From positions 434,001 to 498,000 of the forward strand of contig CAWBOV010000003.1 in the NCBI GenBank assembly GCA_963790525.1: 64,000 nt of DNA. Reading direction: 5' to 3'. Positions 34,097 to 42,901 of the stretch are shown in pieces; the first letter of the stretch is position 1, and the number at the start of each line of letters is the position of its first letter. Position numbers and translations under genes: made by a program. The notes below the pieces were generated by a model. The model made no database searches and was not told the origin of the DNA. It worked only from the letters and a program-made list of their open reading frames with translations. The stretch comes from CAWBOV01 sp963790525 (GTDB taxonomy: Bacteria; Actinomycetota; Actinomycetes; Mycobacteriales; Jatrophihabitantaceae).

Positions 34097-35101
34097 TCAG
34101 GCCCACCCGGCGACGACCACCTTGCCGATGGAACCGCCCGTCTCGACCAGCCGGTGCGCCTCGCGCAGCGTCGCCGCGTCGATCGGGCCGAGCTGCACCG
34201 ACAGCGTGCTCCGCAGCGCGCCCGAGTCGACCATCGAGGCGACCGCGGCGAGCAGCCGGTGCTGCTCGATCATGTCGGGGGTGCGGTGGAGGGAGCGGGT
34301 GAACATGAACTCCCAGTGCCAGGTGACGCTCTTGGACTTCAGCGGCAGGAGGTCGAGCTGCTCGGGGTCGTCGATCGCGGCGATGTGCCCGAACGGCGTG
34401 ATGATCTCGGCGTAGGCGGCGACGTTGTGCTGCGACTGCGGCGTGAAGATCAGGTCGACGCCACCGGGCGCGACCGCCCGCACGTTCGCGGCCAGATCCC
34501 CGTGGTGGTCGACGACATGGTGCGCGCCCATGGTCCTGGCCCAGTCCCGGGACTCCTCCCGGCTCGCGGTGCCGACGACGGTCAGGTCGGTCATCGCCCG
34601 CGCCAGCTGGCAGACCATCGACCCGACGCCACCGGCCGCGGCGACGACGAGCAGCGTCCCGGTCGAGGCCTTGAGCCGGTCGAACAGCACCTCCCACGCG
34701 GTGATCGCGGTGAGCGGCAGCGCCGCCGCCTCGGCGAAACTCAGGGACGCGGGCTTCGGGCCGACCAGGCGCTGGTCGACCAGGTGCAGTCGCGCGTTGG
34801 TCCCCGGCCGGTCGATGGCACCGGCGTACATGACGTCCTCGCCGACGTCGTAGAGCGTCACCTCGCTGCCCCTGCCGACGACCGTCCCGGCGGCGTCGAA
34901 ACCGAGCACCCGCGGGCCGTCGCCGCCCGCGCCGCCACTGCGCAGCTTGGTGTCGACCGGGTTGACGCTGACCGCCTCGACCCGCACCAGCAGGTCGTGC
35001 GGGCCGGGCTCGGGCACGGGAACGCGCAGGTCCAGCAGCGCGTCCGGGTCGCTGATGGGAAGGCTGCGCTCGAACCCCACGGCTGGCATCAGGTCGGTCA
35101 C
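34097..35101 (-). CDS. Zinc-type alcohol dehydrogenase/quinone reductase family protein
   Basis: 334 aa medium-chain dehydrogenase/reductase. The GroES-like N-terminal domain (VPVPEPGPHDLLVRVEAVSV NPVDTK region) is followed by LPLTAITAWEVLFDRL and the Rossmann motif VVAAAGGVGSMVCQLAR (about 150-166), binding NADPH. The Cys/His catalytic-zinc ligands of true alcohol dehydrogenases are missing, so it belongs to the zinc-independent quinone-oxidoreductase-like branch. Reduces quinones or enones. First gene of a two-gene unit with the CynX-like transporter. Confidence 0.88.
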   Translation of the reverse strand: MTDLMPAVGFERSLPISDPDALLDLRVPVPEPGPHDLLVRVEAVSVNPVDTKLRSGGAGGDGPRVLGFDAAGTVVGRGSEVTLYDVGEDVMYAGAIDRPGTNARLHLVDQRLVGPKPASLSFAEAAALPLTAITAWEVLFDRLKASTGTLLVVAAAGGVGSMVCQLARAMTDLTVVGTASREESRDWARTMGAHHVVDHHGDLAANVRAVAPGGVDLIFTPQSQHNVAAYAEIITPFGHIAAIDDPEQLDLLPLKSKSVTWHWEFMFTRSLHRTPDMIEQHRLLAAVASMVDSGALRSTLSVQLGPIDAATLREAHRLVETGGSIGKVVVAGWA

Positions 35102-35119
35102 GCCTGCGAACCTACCCAG

Positions 35120-36532
35120 TCACGCGACCCGGGTGAGCTGCAGGTACGAGTCGGCGTGCAGCACCGTCGCCGTCGCCGAGGCGGTGTTCTGCGACCACAG
35201 CAGCCGCATCGTCCCGCCCGCCGCGGCGGTGCGCACGATGCCGGTGGGGACGGCGGCAACCGCGACACCGGCACCCACGCCGCCGAGAGGGACGGCCTCG
35301 GTGCCGGCGACCGAGCGCTTCGGCTGGCCCGTCGTGGCACCGGCGGTGATCCCGAGGCCGTCCGGTGTCCACGTGAGCCCCGCGCCGGTGGGCACCTGCC
35401 AGGCGATCCTGAGGTCGGCCGCGGCGTCGCTGGAGAAGCTCAGGAACGCGCTGAAGGTGTAGGTCGCGCCCGGTTCCAGGGTCAGGTGCAGGTCGTCGTC
35501 GCCCTGCAGCTGAGCGAGGTTCACCACCTGCTCGTCGGCGGGTTTGCGGGCGAACGTGGTGGCGGCCACGGGATGGCCCTGGACCCGCAGCTGGCCGACG
35601 TCGAAGGACACGGGGGCGCCGGTGAAGTCCAGCCGTCCGGTGGTGTCGGTGTAGGTCGCCCTGACCTGGCCGCCGCTGCCGAAGCTCAGCAGCTTGTCGG
35701 TGTAGACCAGGCGGACGTTGGAGTTGGGGAACGAGCACAGTGCGACGTCCTCGCCCCACGAGATCTGGAACCGGGTGATCTTGGTCTGGAGGTCGGCGTT
35801 GCAGGTCTCGAAGTTCATGTGCTGGTGGATGGTGTCGACCGGGTTGGGGGAGTCGTAGTGCGCGGTGATCCATCCGATCTTGTAGAAGTCGCTGCGCGGG
35901 ACGTCGAAGATCGTGCCCGGATGGTTGGTGGCCACGCCCGACTCGTGCGGGCCGGCCGCCAGCCACTGCTGGATCTCCAGCAGCGCCCCCTTGTGGTTCT
36001 CACCGGTCTGGCGCCAGACGGTGGCCGGGTTGTTGATCGTGAAGCCGGAACCGACGACCCCGTCGTCGTCGGAGTCCCACCGCGTCTGGGCCTGCATCCG
36101 GATGCGCTGTTTGGTCTTGGAGTCGATCTCCAGGCCGGCGCCGTCGGCGAACACGGTCAGCGCGTGCGTGCCGTCGCCGATCTCGGTCGCCGTCGCGGAG
36201 GACGTCGCGCCCGTCACCGCGAGCGTGCCGGTGATCGTGTCCCCGGTGTCGAGCACGTACTGCGGATACGGGTCCGCGGCGTCGGCGGGAACCGCGCCGG
36301 CCGGCTCGGCCCCGGCGGAGGACGCGCCGGCGGGCGACGCGCCGGGAGCCAGCAGGCCCACTCCCGTGGCGCCGAGCGCGGTCACGCCGGCCATCCTGAG
36401 GAACCGCCGCCGGGTGGCCGCCGCCTCGGGCGGCGTCTCCGCCGTCACGGCCCGGCGCAGGCGGTCGATCTCGGCCTGCTGGACCCGGATCAACCGGGCG
36501 AGCTCGTCGATCCGGGTGTCGTCGTCGGTCAT
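35120..36532 (-). CDS. Tat-exported protein with a tail-fibre-like segment
   Basis: 470 aa. The first 35 residues form a coiled-coil-like helix (IDELARLIRVQQAEIDRLRR), then comes a twin-arginine signal (TRRRFLRMAGVTALGATGVG) with an Ala-rich cleavage region. The mature protein starts with DPYPQYVLDTGDTITGTLAV, close to the DPHPQY...TG module common in phage tail fibres and minor tail proteins. A beta-rich body follows, ending with a jelly-roll-like domain (about 330-470: LHLTLEPGATYTFSAFLSFS). No phage genes are nearby. GAGGAG lies before the ATG at 36532. Folded before export; function unknown, possibly a surface or secreted carbohydrate-binding protein. Confidence 0.75.
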   Translation of the reverse strand: MTDDDTRIDELARLIRVQQAEIDRLRRAVTAETPPEAAATRRRFLRMAGVTALGATGVGLLAPGASPAGASSAGAEPAGAVPADAADPYPQYVLDTGDTITGTLAVTGATSSATATEIGDGTHALTVFADGAGLEIDSKTKQRIRMQAQTRWDSDDDGVVGSGFTINNPATVWRQTGENHKGALLEIQQWLAAGPHESGVATNHPGTIFDVPRSDFYKIGWITAHYDSPNPVDTIHQHMNFETCNADLQTKITRFQISWGEDVALCSFPNSNVRLVYTDKLLSFGSGGQVRATYTDTTGRLDFTGAPVSFDVGQLRVQGHPVAATTFARKPADEQVVNLAQLQGDDDLHLTLEPGATYTFSAFLSFSSDAAADLRIAWQVPTGAGLTWTPDGLGITAGATTGQPKRSVAGTEAVPLGGVGAGVAVAAVPTGIVRTAAAGGTMRLLWSQNTASATATVLHADSYLQLTRVA

Positions 36533-36604
36533 GGCTGCTCCTCGATGGCATCGGCGGATGTTGATCTTCATCTCCCGGCGTGAACGATGGGTAACAATCA
36601 GCAC

Positions 36605-37624
36605 ATGAGTGAACAGCGCGTGCTGAGCGTCGGTCCCGCGGAACACCCCTACGCCTGGACCTTCGGCGGGGCGGCTCCGGTCGCACGCATCCGGCCCGGC
36701 ACCGTGCTGGAGGTCTACACCGAGGACTGCTTCGGCGGGCGCGTCCGCTCGGTGGACGACCTCGTCTCGGTCGTCTGCGAGTTCCCGTTCCTCAATCCGC
36801 AGACCGGCCCGTTCCATGTCGAGGGCGCCGAACCCGGCGACACCCTCGCCGTGCACTTCGTGTCCGTCGAACCGGCCCGCGACTGGGCGGCCTCGACCAC
36901 GGTCCCGCTGTTCGGCGCGCTCACCTCGACCCACCTGACGGCGACGCTGCAGCCACCGCTGCCGGAGGTCGTGTGGATGTGGCAGCTCGACCGTGACCGC
37001 CGCACCTGCCTGTTCTCCGCACGTGACAGCGACGCCCGCGTCGAGCTGCCGCTGGACCCGATGCACGGCACGGTGGGTGTGGCACCGGCGAACCTGGAGG
37101 TGCGGTCGGCGCTGGTCCCCGACGCCCACGGCGGCAACCTCGACACGCCGGAGATGCGCGCCGGAGTGACGTGCTATCTCGGGGTGAACGTCTCCGGTGC
37201 CCTCGTCAGCCTGGGTGACGGCCACGCACGGCAGGGTGAGGGGGAGACCTGCGGGGTGGCGGTCGAGTGCGCCATGAACTCCGTGGTGATCGTCGACCTG
37301 ATCAAGGGCGTGCCGACGCCATGGCCACGCCTGGAGTCCGACACCCACCTCATGTCCACCGGGTCAGCGCGCCCGCTGGAGGACGCCTTCCGGATCGCCC
37401 AGTTGGATCTGCTGCAGTGGGTGAGCTCCGAGTGCGGCCTGTCCGAACTCGACGCCTATCAGCTGCTGTCGCAGGCGGTCGAGTCCCCGCTGGCCAACGT
37501 CTGCGACACCAACTACACGGCGGTGGCGAAGATCCGGAAGGACTGGCTTCCCGCCATGACCGGGCGCCGGGGCACCCATGCCCGTCTGCGCGCGGAGGCG
37601 GCCGCGTACCTCAGCGCCCGCTGA
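36605..37624 (+). CDS. Acetamidase/formamidase family protein
   Basis: 339 aa. Matches the FmdA/AmdA family that hydrolyses small amides to acid and ammonia: FVSVEPARDWAASTTVPLFG, DPMHGTVGVAP, LVPDAHGGNLDTPEMRAGVT, VSLGDGHARQGEGETCGVAV and CDTNYTAVAKIRKDWLPAM are family landmarks, including the metal-binding His/Asp/Glu residues in HGGN and GDGHARQG.E. TAACAA 7 bases before the ATG at 36605 fits a leaderless transcript; an ATG at 36587 is also in frame. Its 3' end overlaps the FUSC gene by 14 bp. Cytosolic. Confidence 0.9.
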   Translation: MSEQRVLSVGPAEHPYAWTFGGAAPVARIRPGTVLEVYTEDCFGGRVRSVDDLVSVVCEFPFLNPQTGPFHVEGAEPGDTLAVHFVSVEPARDWAASTTVPLFGALTSTHLTATLQPPLPEVVWMWQLDRDRRTCLFSARDSDARVELPLDPMHGTVGVAPANLEVRSALVPDAHGGNLDTPEMRAGVTCYLGVNVSGALVSLGDGHARQGEGETCGVAVECAMNSVVIVDLIKGVPTPWPRLESDTHLMSTGSARPLEDAFRIAQLDLLQWVSSECGLSELDAYQLLSQAVESPLANVCDTNYTAVAKIRKDWLPAMTGRRGTHARLRAEAAAYLSAR

Positions 37625-39995
37625 GCGTGCCCCGCGATGCTCCCGCCCGCGGGGCACTCGCCGGAGTGGGCGTTGCCGGAAGGGTGGGTGCGGTGTCGGT
37701 GTCGAGCACGGGCATCCCCTCCACCCGCGCCAGGCGGGCCAGTGCCCCGTCGAGCAGGGTCAGGTCCCGGATGACCAGTGACGGGCGCCGGCGTGCCCCG
37801 GCTTCGGCGCCGTCGCGGTAGGCGCGCTCGAACAGGGCCGCCGAACGCACGTAGGGCACCCGGGCCCCTCCGCCGACGCGGTCGCGGAGGGCCCGCAGCG
37901 AGGCCAGCAACTGCGCGGCCGCCCGATCCGTGCCGTCGGTGCTGTCGATGTCGGAGTACTCCACCCCGGCGGCCAGGTTGCGGGCGTAGTACCGCGCGGC
38001 CGAGGCGACGGCCAACCCCTCGTTGAGGCGCGTGGCGCGGTGCCCGAACATCCCGATGCGCAGGGGCTGGGCGGCGATGCGCAGGCTCTGGTAGGCGCCG
38101 TCCAGCGCGCGGACGTCCAGCCGGGTCGGCGGTCGGGCCTCGTAGCCCTCGGGCAGGCGGCTGATCGTGCTCAGCGAATAGGCGACGAGGTTCTCCAGCG
38201 CGACGAGGTACCCCTGGATGCCCGCCTCCAGGACACGGGTCGGGCGCAGCGGGAAGACGAGCACCACCGCGACGACCACGGCACCGACACCCACGGCGGT
38301 CTCGGCCAGACGCAGGGACAGCAGGTGCCAGCTGAACTCGTTGAGCTGCACGTAGAGCTGCGACATGGTCACCGTGATGCCGACGACCAGGAACATGTAG
38401 TTGACCCGCACGAGGTAGAACCCGGTGAACAGCGCCACCGCGATGACCACGAACGACACCACCAGATTGCGGTGGGCCAGGTGCACGAGGCCGTCACCGA
38501 TCACGATCCCGATGGCGGTGCCGAGCAGCCGGAACCCGGCCTTGCGGACCTGCTCGCCGGTGTTGGACGTCGCCATGAACGCCAGGAACGTCGCCAGCAG
38601 CGCCCAGTACAGCCGCGCCCCGTCGACCATGTCCCCGACGATCACCGCGATCGTCGCCGCCACGCCGATCTGCACGGTCGAGCGGACATAGGGCTTGAGC
38701 ACGGCGCGGTCGATGCTGCGGCGTCCCGGGGTGCCCCCGGCCCGTTCGCTGATCGCCCCCGACCCCGGCAGGAAGCCGGCCATGAGCTGGACGGCCGGCA
38801 CGAACGGGGTGTCGCCGGCCCGGGCGCCGGCTCCCGCCTCGAGCCACTGGCGCTGCGCCTCGGCCAGATCCTGCACCGAGCGCGCGAAGCGGCCGAGCAG
38901 GATCCCGCTCGTGGGGTCCTCGGTCCGGGCTCCCGTGAGCGCCTCGGCGCCGGCCACCGCCGGCACGAGGTCGTCGTCCTTCAGCGCCGCCAGGATCGCC
39001 TGGATGTCCCGGCGGACGATCTCGGCCAGGGCAGCGTCGGTCCGGGCGCGGTCGGTCAGGGCGATCGTGAAGCGGGCGATGTTGGACACGGCCAGCTCCT
39101 GGTCGAACAGGCGCTGGTGGAGCACCATCGCCGAACCGTCCACGGCATCGGGCTGGGCGAGCTGGGCATCGAACATGAGCGAGGACTCGTTGAGGCGGAC
39201 GAGGTTGCGCTGCACGGAGTCCTCGAGGTGCTCCTGGCGGCGCTCGTCGCCCTCGACGGTCAGCTGCCAGGTGCGCTCGATGACCGTGTGCGTGCGCGCC
39301 ACCCACGCCCGCTGCATCCGGCGCAGCGCCCGGGCGTTGTCCGGTCGGAACACGAGCAGCCGGACGGCGACCGAGGCCACGGAGCCGATGAGGACCTCCA
39401 GGGCTACCCAGCCGAGATCGTGGAAGGTGATCTCGGCGTGCATGAAGTAGGCCATGAACGCCCCGTTGAACAGCGCTACGCCCAGGACGAAGCCGCGGGT
39501 CGGGAACCGGCGGATGTACACGGCGACCATGGGTGCGATCACCAGCCACACCAGCAGCGGCAGGCGATGCTCGGCGATGACCAGCCCGACGGTCATCGCG
39601 GTGAAGAACGTCGCGGCGAGGCCGGCGCTGCTGATCAGCCGGCCCCGGATGGAGCCGTCGTTGACACCGGTGCTGTCGAGCATCGCGATGATGCCGGGCA
39701 GGAGCATCGCGATGATCAGTGCCCCGTGGTGCTGCGCGGCGACCAGGGCCGCCGGCAGGCCCGATCCGGCGATCTTCATCGCGCCGGTGGTCTCGGAGAA
39801 GACGTACCCCAGGCCGACGGCGATGGTCAGGGCGAGCGTCGAGTGGAGCGCGTTGCGCAGCTGCGTCATGCCGGGGTCGAAGCCGAGGAACCGGTCGACG
39901 AGCTCACGGCGACGGGACCGGACGGCGTCCTCCCAGCGGGAGTCGTCGGTCAGGCGGAACACCCACCGATCCTCCCACGGCCGGGTTGCGGCCAC
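37611..39995 (-). CDS. FUSC-family inner-membrane exporter (YccS-like)
   Basis: 794 aa. Two blocks of about six helices, residues about 45-215 and 430-570, each followed by a cytosolic helical domain, as in YccS and AaeB. Landmarks: SVASVAVRLLVFRPDNARAL after block 1 and RKAGFRLLGTAIGIVIGDGL in block 2. Such proteins export aromatic carboxylic acids or unknown toxic metabolites. The GTG start is 7 bp after the TetR stop, so the two are cotranscribed and probably controlled by it. Confidence 0.88.
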   Translation of the reverse strand: MAATRPWEDRWVFRLTDDSRWEDAVRSRRRELVDRFLGFDPGMTQLRNALHSTLALTIAVGLGYVFSETTGAMKIAGSGLPAALVAAQHHGALIIAMLLPGIIAMLDSTGVNDGSIRGRLISSAGLAATFFTAMTVGLVIAEHRLPLLVWLVIAPMVAVYIRRFPTRGFVLGVALFNGAFMAYFMHAEITFHDLGWVALEVLIGSVASVAVRLLVFRPDNARALRRMQRAWVARTHTVIERTWQLTVEGDERRQEHLEDSVQRNLVRLNESSLMFDAQLAQPDAVDGSAMVLHQRLFDQELAVSNIARFTIALTDRARTDAALAEIVRRDIQAILAALKDDDLVPAVAGAEALTGARTEDPTSGILLGRFARSVQDLAEAQRQWLEAGAGARAGDTPFVPAVQLMAGFLPGSGAISERAGGTPGRRSIDRAVLKPYVRSTVQIGVAATIAVIVGDMVDGARLYWALLATFLAFMATSNTGEQVRKAGFRLLGTAIGIVIGDGLVHLAHRNLVVSFVVIAVALFTGFYLVRVNYMFLVVGITVTMSQLYVQLNEFSWHLLSLRLAETAVGVGAVVVAVVLVFPLRPTRVLEAGIQGYLVALENLVAYSLSTISRLPEGYEARPPTRLDVRALDGAYQSLRIAAQPLRIGMFGHRATRLNEGLAVASAARYYARNLAAGVEYSDIDSTDGTDRAAAQLLASLRALRDRVGGGARVPYVRSAALFERAYRDGAEAGARRRPSLVIRDLTLLDGALARLARVEGMPVLDTDTAPTLPATPTPASAPRAGASRGTLSGR

Positions 39996-40002
39996 GGCTC
40001 CG

Positions 40003-40611
40003 TCAGGTCTGGGTGCGGACGCCGTCGAGGACGAGGGTCAGCAGCCGCTCGTTCTGCTGCAGGGTGGCGTTGCGCGCCATGCACATGCCACCGACGAGCT
40101 GCATGAGATCGGCCTGGTCGATGTCGGGCCGGGCCTTCCCGGCCGCCTGCGCCCGCGAGAGGACGAGTCCGGCGGCGCTGCCGATCCGTTCCCGCGACGT
40201 GAGGGCCAGATCGGGGTTCTTCTCGAACGCCTCGTGCAGTTCGTTGAGGAAGTTGCGCTTGGACTGGGCGTAGCGCACGAAGCCGTCGAGCCAGGCGCTC
40301 AGGGCCGGCCACGGCTCGAGGTCGGCGGCGACCCGGTCGGCCAGGCCGACCAGCTCGTCGACGTCATCGCGGTAGACCGCCTCGACCAGGTCGATGCGGC
40401 GGGGGAAGTGGCGGTACAGCGTGCCGACTCCGACATCCGCCCGCTTGGCGATCTCCTCCATCGAGGCCTCGCCGCCACGCTCGGCGAGCACCGCGCGCGC
40501 GGCCTCGACGAGACGCTCGTAGTTGCGGCGCGCGTCGGCGCGCATCGGCCTGGCTGCGGCCACCAGCGTGGCCGTGTCGGGCTCGGCAGTCGGCGTCGTC
40601 TGCGTGGACAT
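40003..40611 (-). CDS. TetR-family regulator of FUSC and DHA2 pumps
   Basis: 202 aa. HTH at about residues 25-70: AARAVLAERGGEASMEEIAK, RADVGVGTLYRHFPRRIDL. The ligand domain resembles the TetR_C SbtR-like branch. It is followed by FUSC on the same strand and faces the DHA2 pump across a 134-bp promoter region with two direct copies of an ACCGGAGGA-type operator. A ligand-sensing switch for both exporters is the simplest reading. Confidence 0.92.
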   Translation of the reverse strand: MSTQTTPTAEPDTATLVAAARPMRADARRNYERLVEAARAVLAERGGEASMEEIAKRADVGVGTLYRHFPRRIDLVEAVYRDDVDELVGLADRVAADLEPWPALSAWLDGFVRYAQSKRNFLNELHEAFEKNPDLALTSRERIGSAAGLVLSRAQAAGKARPDIDQADLMQLVGGMCMARNATLQQNERLLTLVLDGVRTQT

Positions 40612-40669
40612 GCTGGAGATTATTCCCCTCGCATCTGTGGTGAGCGGTACTCACCGGGTGAGTTGCGTA

Positions 40670-40711
40670 ACCGGAGGACGCCTCCGTATTGTTACCGGAG
40701 GAAGCTTCCGT
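40670..40711. promoter_or_regulatory. Two TetR operators in the TetR/DHA2 divergent promoter
   Basis: ACCGGAGGACGCCTCCGT (40670-40687) and ACCGGAGGAAGCTTCCGT (40694-40711) are near-identical 18-bp imperfect palindromes with a period of 24 bp. Each carries the CGGAGG arm also found at the other TetR/DHA2 cassette (15214-15278). They lie 35-76 bp before the DHA2 start. Confidence 0.7.
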
Positions 40712-40745
40712 TTCCCATCGTAACTACCGAGAGGTCGACTATCCA

Positions 40746-42233
40746 ATGTCCTCCGACACACTCCTCGAGAAGGCGCCCTCGTCCTGGGCCGCGCGGGTCC
40801 CACGACTCCAGCGCCGCCGGCCGACGCGCGCCGGGCTCGTGCTCGCCGTCATCCTCACCTGCCAGCTCATGGTCGTGCTCGACGCGACGATCGTGAACGT
40901 GGCACTGCCCGACATCAAGACCTCGCTCCACTTCTCCGACGCGCAGCTGTCGTGGGTGCTCAACGCCTACACGCTCACCTTCGGAGGCCTGCTCCTGCTC
41001 GGCGCCCGCGCCGGTGACCTGTTCGGGCGCCGGACCACGTTCCTGACCGGCATCGGCATCTTCACCGTCGCCTCGCTGGTGGGCGGCTTCGCCACGACCG
41101 ACTGGTTCCTGCTGCTCTCCCGCGGACTGCAGGGCGTCGGCGGTGCCCTCGCGGCCCCGTCCACGCTGGCCCTGTTGGCGACGATCTTCCCCGAGGGCCG
41201 GGAGCGGCTGCGGGCCATCGCCCTGTTCACCGCCGTCTCGATCGGCGGTGGCGCCATCGGCCTCATCTCCGGCGGCATCCTCGTCGAGTTCGTCTCCTGG
41301 CGCTGGGTGCTGTTCGTCAACGTCCCGATCGGTGCCGCGGTCTTCCTCATCGGCCGCGTCGTCCTGCCGGAGACCGCCCGCAAGCGCGGCACCTTCGACC
41401 TGGCCGGGGCACTGACCTCGACGCTCGGGATGGGTTCGCTGGTGTTCGGCTTCGTCAACGCCGCGTCGGCCGGATGGGGTGACACGCTCACCGTCGCCGC
41501 CTTCGTGGCCGGGGTCGTCCTGCTCACCGCGTTCGTCCTGACCGAGATGCGCGCCGAGGAACCGATCACCCCGCTGCGGCTGCTGACCAACGCCAGCCGG
41601 TCCGGTGCCAACGTCGCCCGCGGGCTGCTGTTCGCCGGCATGTACGGGATGTTCTTCTTCCTGACCCAGTTCCTGCAGGACGTGCTGCACTACAGCCCGC
41701 TGGAGACCGGCTTCGCGTTCCTGCCGCTGCCGCTCACGGTGTTCGCGTCCTCGCAGCTGGCCAGCCGGGTGCTCGTCCACCGGGTCAACGGCAAGCTGCT
41801 GATGATCACCGGTGTCGGCCTGGCCGCGCTCGGGCTGCTGCTCTCCAGCCGCCTCGACGCGGGCTCGTCCTACCCGGTCATCCTCGCCAGCCTGCTGCTG
41901 TTCGGCGCCGGCAACGGACTGTCGTTCGTCACGCTGACCACGGCCGCGCTCGCCGGTGTGGCGCCCGCTGATGCGGGAGCCGCGTCCGGACTGATCAACG
42001 TGTCGCAGCAACTGGGCGGCACCCTCGGTGTGGCCGTGCTCGTGACGATCTTCAGCGAGGCCGGCCGGCACGCGGCCGCTCACCCGCTCCACGGCGTCAG
42101 CGCGGCGGCCCAGGCCAGCCACGTCTTCGTCTACGGGGCCGACCACGCCTTCATCGCCTCGACGATCTTCGTCCTCGCCGCGATGGCCCTGGTCGTCGGC
42201 GCAGTGCGCGCCCCGCGGCGGGCCACCACCTAG
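40746..42233 (+). CDS. DHA2-type MFS multidrug efflux pump
   Basis: 495 aa, 14 helices. CQLMVVLDATIVNVALP (motif D1), GARAGDLFGRRTTFL (motif A), GLISGGILVEFVSWRWVLFV (motif C region) mark the DHA2 branch. The basic N-terminal 30 residues are cytosolic. The ATG at 40746 is preceded by GAGAGG. Transcribed divergently from its TetR regulator. Paralogous in type to the pumps at window start and 13657-15183. Converges with the next gene, overlapping by 4 bp. Confidence 0.93.
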   Translation: MSSDTLLEKAPSSWAARVPRLQRRRPTRAGLVLAVILTCQLMVVLDATIVNVALPDIKTSLHFSDAQLSWVLNAYTLTFGGLLLLGARAGDLFGRRTTFLTGIGIFTVASLVGGFATTDWFLLLSRGLQGVGGALAAPSTLALLATIFPEGRERLRAIALFTAVSIGGGAIGLISGGILVEFVSWRWVLFVNVPIGAAVFLIGRVVLPETARKRGTFDLAGALTSTLGMGSLVFGFVNAASAGWGDTLTVAAFVAGVVLLTAFVLTEMRAEEPITPLRLLTNASRSGANVARGLLFAGMYGMFFFLTQFLQDVLHYSPLETGFAFLPLPLTVFASSQLASRVLVHRVNGKLLMITGVGLAALGLLLSSRLDAGSSYPVILASLLLFGAGNGLSFVTLTTAALAGVAPADAGAASGLINVSQQLGGTLGVAVLVTIFSEAGRHAAAHPLHGVSAAAQASHVFVYGADHAFIASTIFVLAAMALVVGAVRAPRRATT

Positions 42234-42808
42234 GTCCGCGAATGGCGCGAACGCGCGCCTGGGTCATCGACCCCTGTCGCTCCCCGCACATGCCGGGCAG
42301 CGTGCGGAACCGCTATCTGGCGGGTCGGCACGCCGCCGGGTGCGGGGAGCGGCTGCCGTCGTGGGCGCAGCACCAGCCACATGCCGAGCGAGCCGGCGAA
42401 GGCCGTCCACAGCAGCGCGTACGCCTTGACCTCGATCGACGGCAGCCAGGCGATCACGCTCGAGGTGACGATCGCCGACGCGCCGAGCAGACCGTGCCAG
42501 CGCCGGGTGGTCTCGGCGTCGGCGCGGTGGGACGCGATGACCAGCACGCCGACTGCCGCGTAGCCGAACCCGCCGACCACCAGGCCGGCGATGTGCCACG
42601 GATGCGTCGGGCTCAGGAAGATGAGGCCGAAGAGCACAGGGCTGGCCAGCTGGCCGAGCGCCGTGACCGCCACCGTGTGCAGGTAGCCGTCCTCGCGCCA
42701 GACGTCGGCTCGCACGTGCAGCGCCAGGAACGCGACAGACACCAGCACGGCACATGCGGTGACGAGGAATTCGAAGTACGGGACCCACTCGACGCCAGCC
42801 TGTCCCAC
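42230..42808 (-). CDS. Membrane protein of unknown function
   Basis: 192 aa, five hydrophobic helices in residues about 8-150, then a 40-residue basic, Pro/Arg-rich tail. GLIFLSPTHPWHIAGLVVGG is the most distinctive segment. GTG start. No family recognised. It converges with the DHA2 pump; the 4-bp overlap is tail to tail, so no operon. Confidence 0.7.
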   Translation of the reverse strand: MGQAGVEWVPYFEFLVTACAVLVSVAFLALHVRADVWREDGYLHTVAVTALGQLASPVLFGLIFLSPTHPWHIAGLVVGGFGYAAVGVLVIASHRADAETTRRWHGLLGASAIVTSSVIAWLPSIEVKAYALLWTAFAGSLGMWLVLRPRRQPLPAPGGVPTRQIAVPHAARHVRGATGVDDPGARSRHSRT

Positions 42809-42901
42809 GCCCCAGCGCCCCCCGTCCGCAGGCCCCCGACTGCGTCGCCTACGTGCCTATCACACCCGCGGGCGGCCGGTCCATGCCCTCCGCGCGGACG
42901 G

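Noticed and set aside
35120..36532. Prophage remnant because of the tail-fibre-like segment
   Set aside because: No capsid, portal, terminase or other tail genes in the region, and the gene has a Tat signal.
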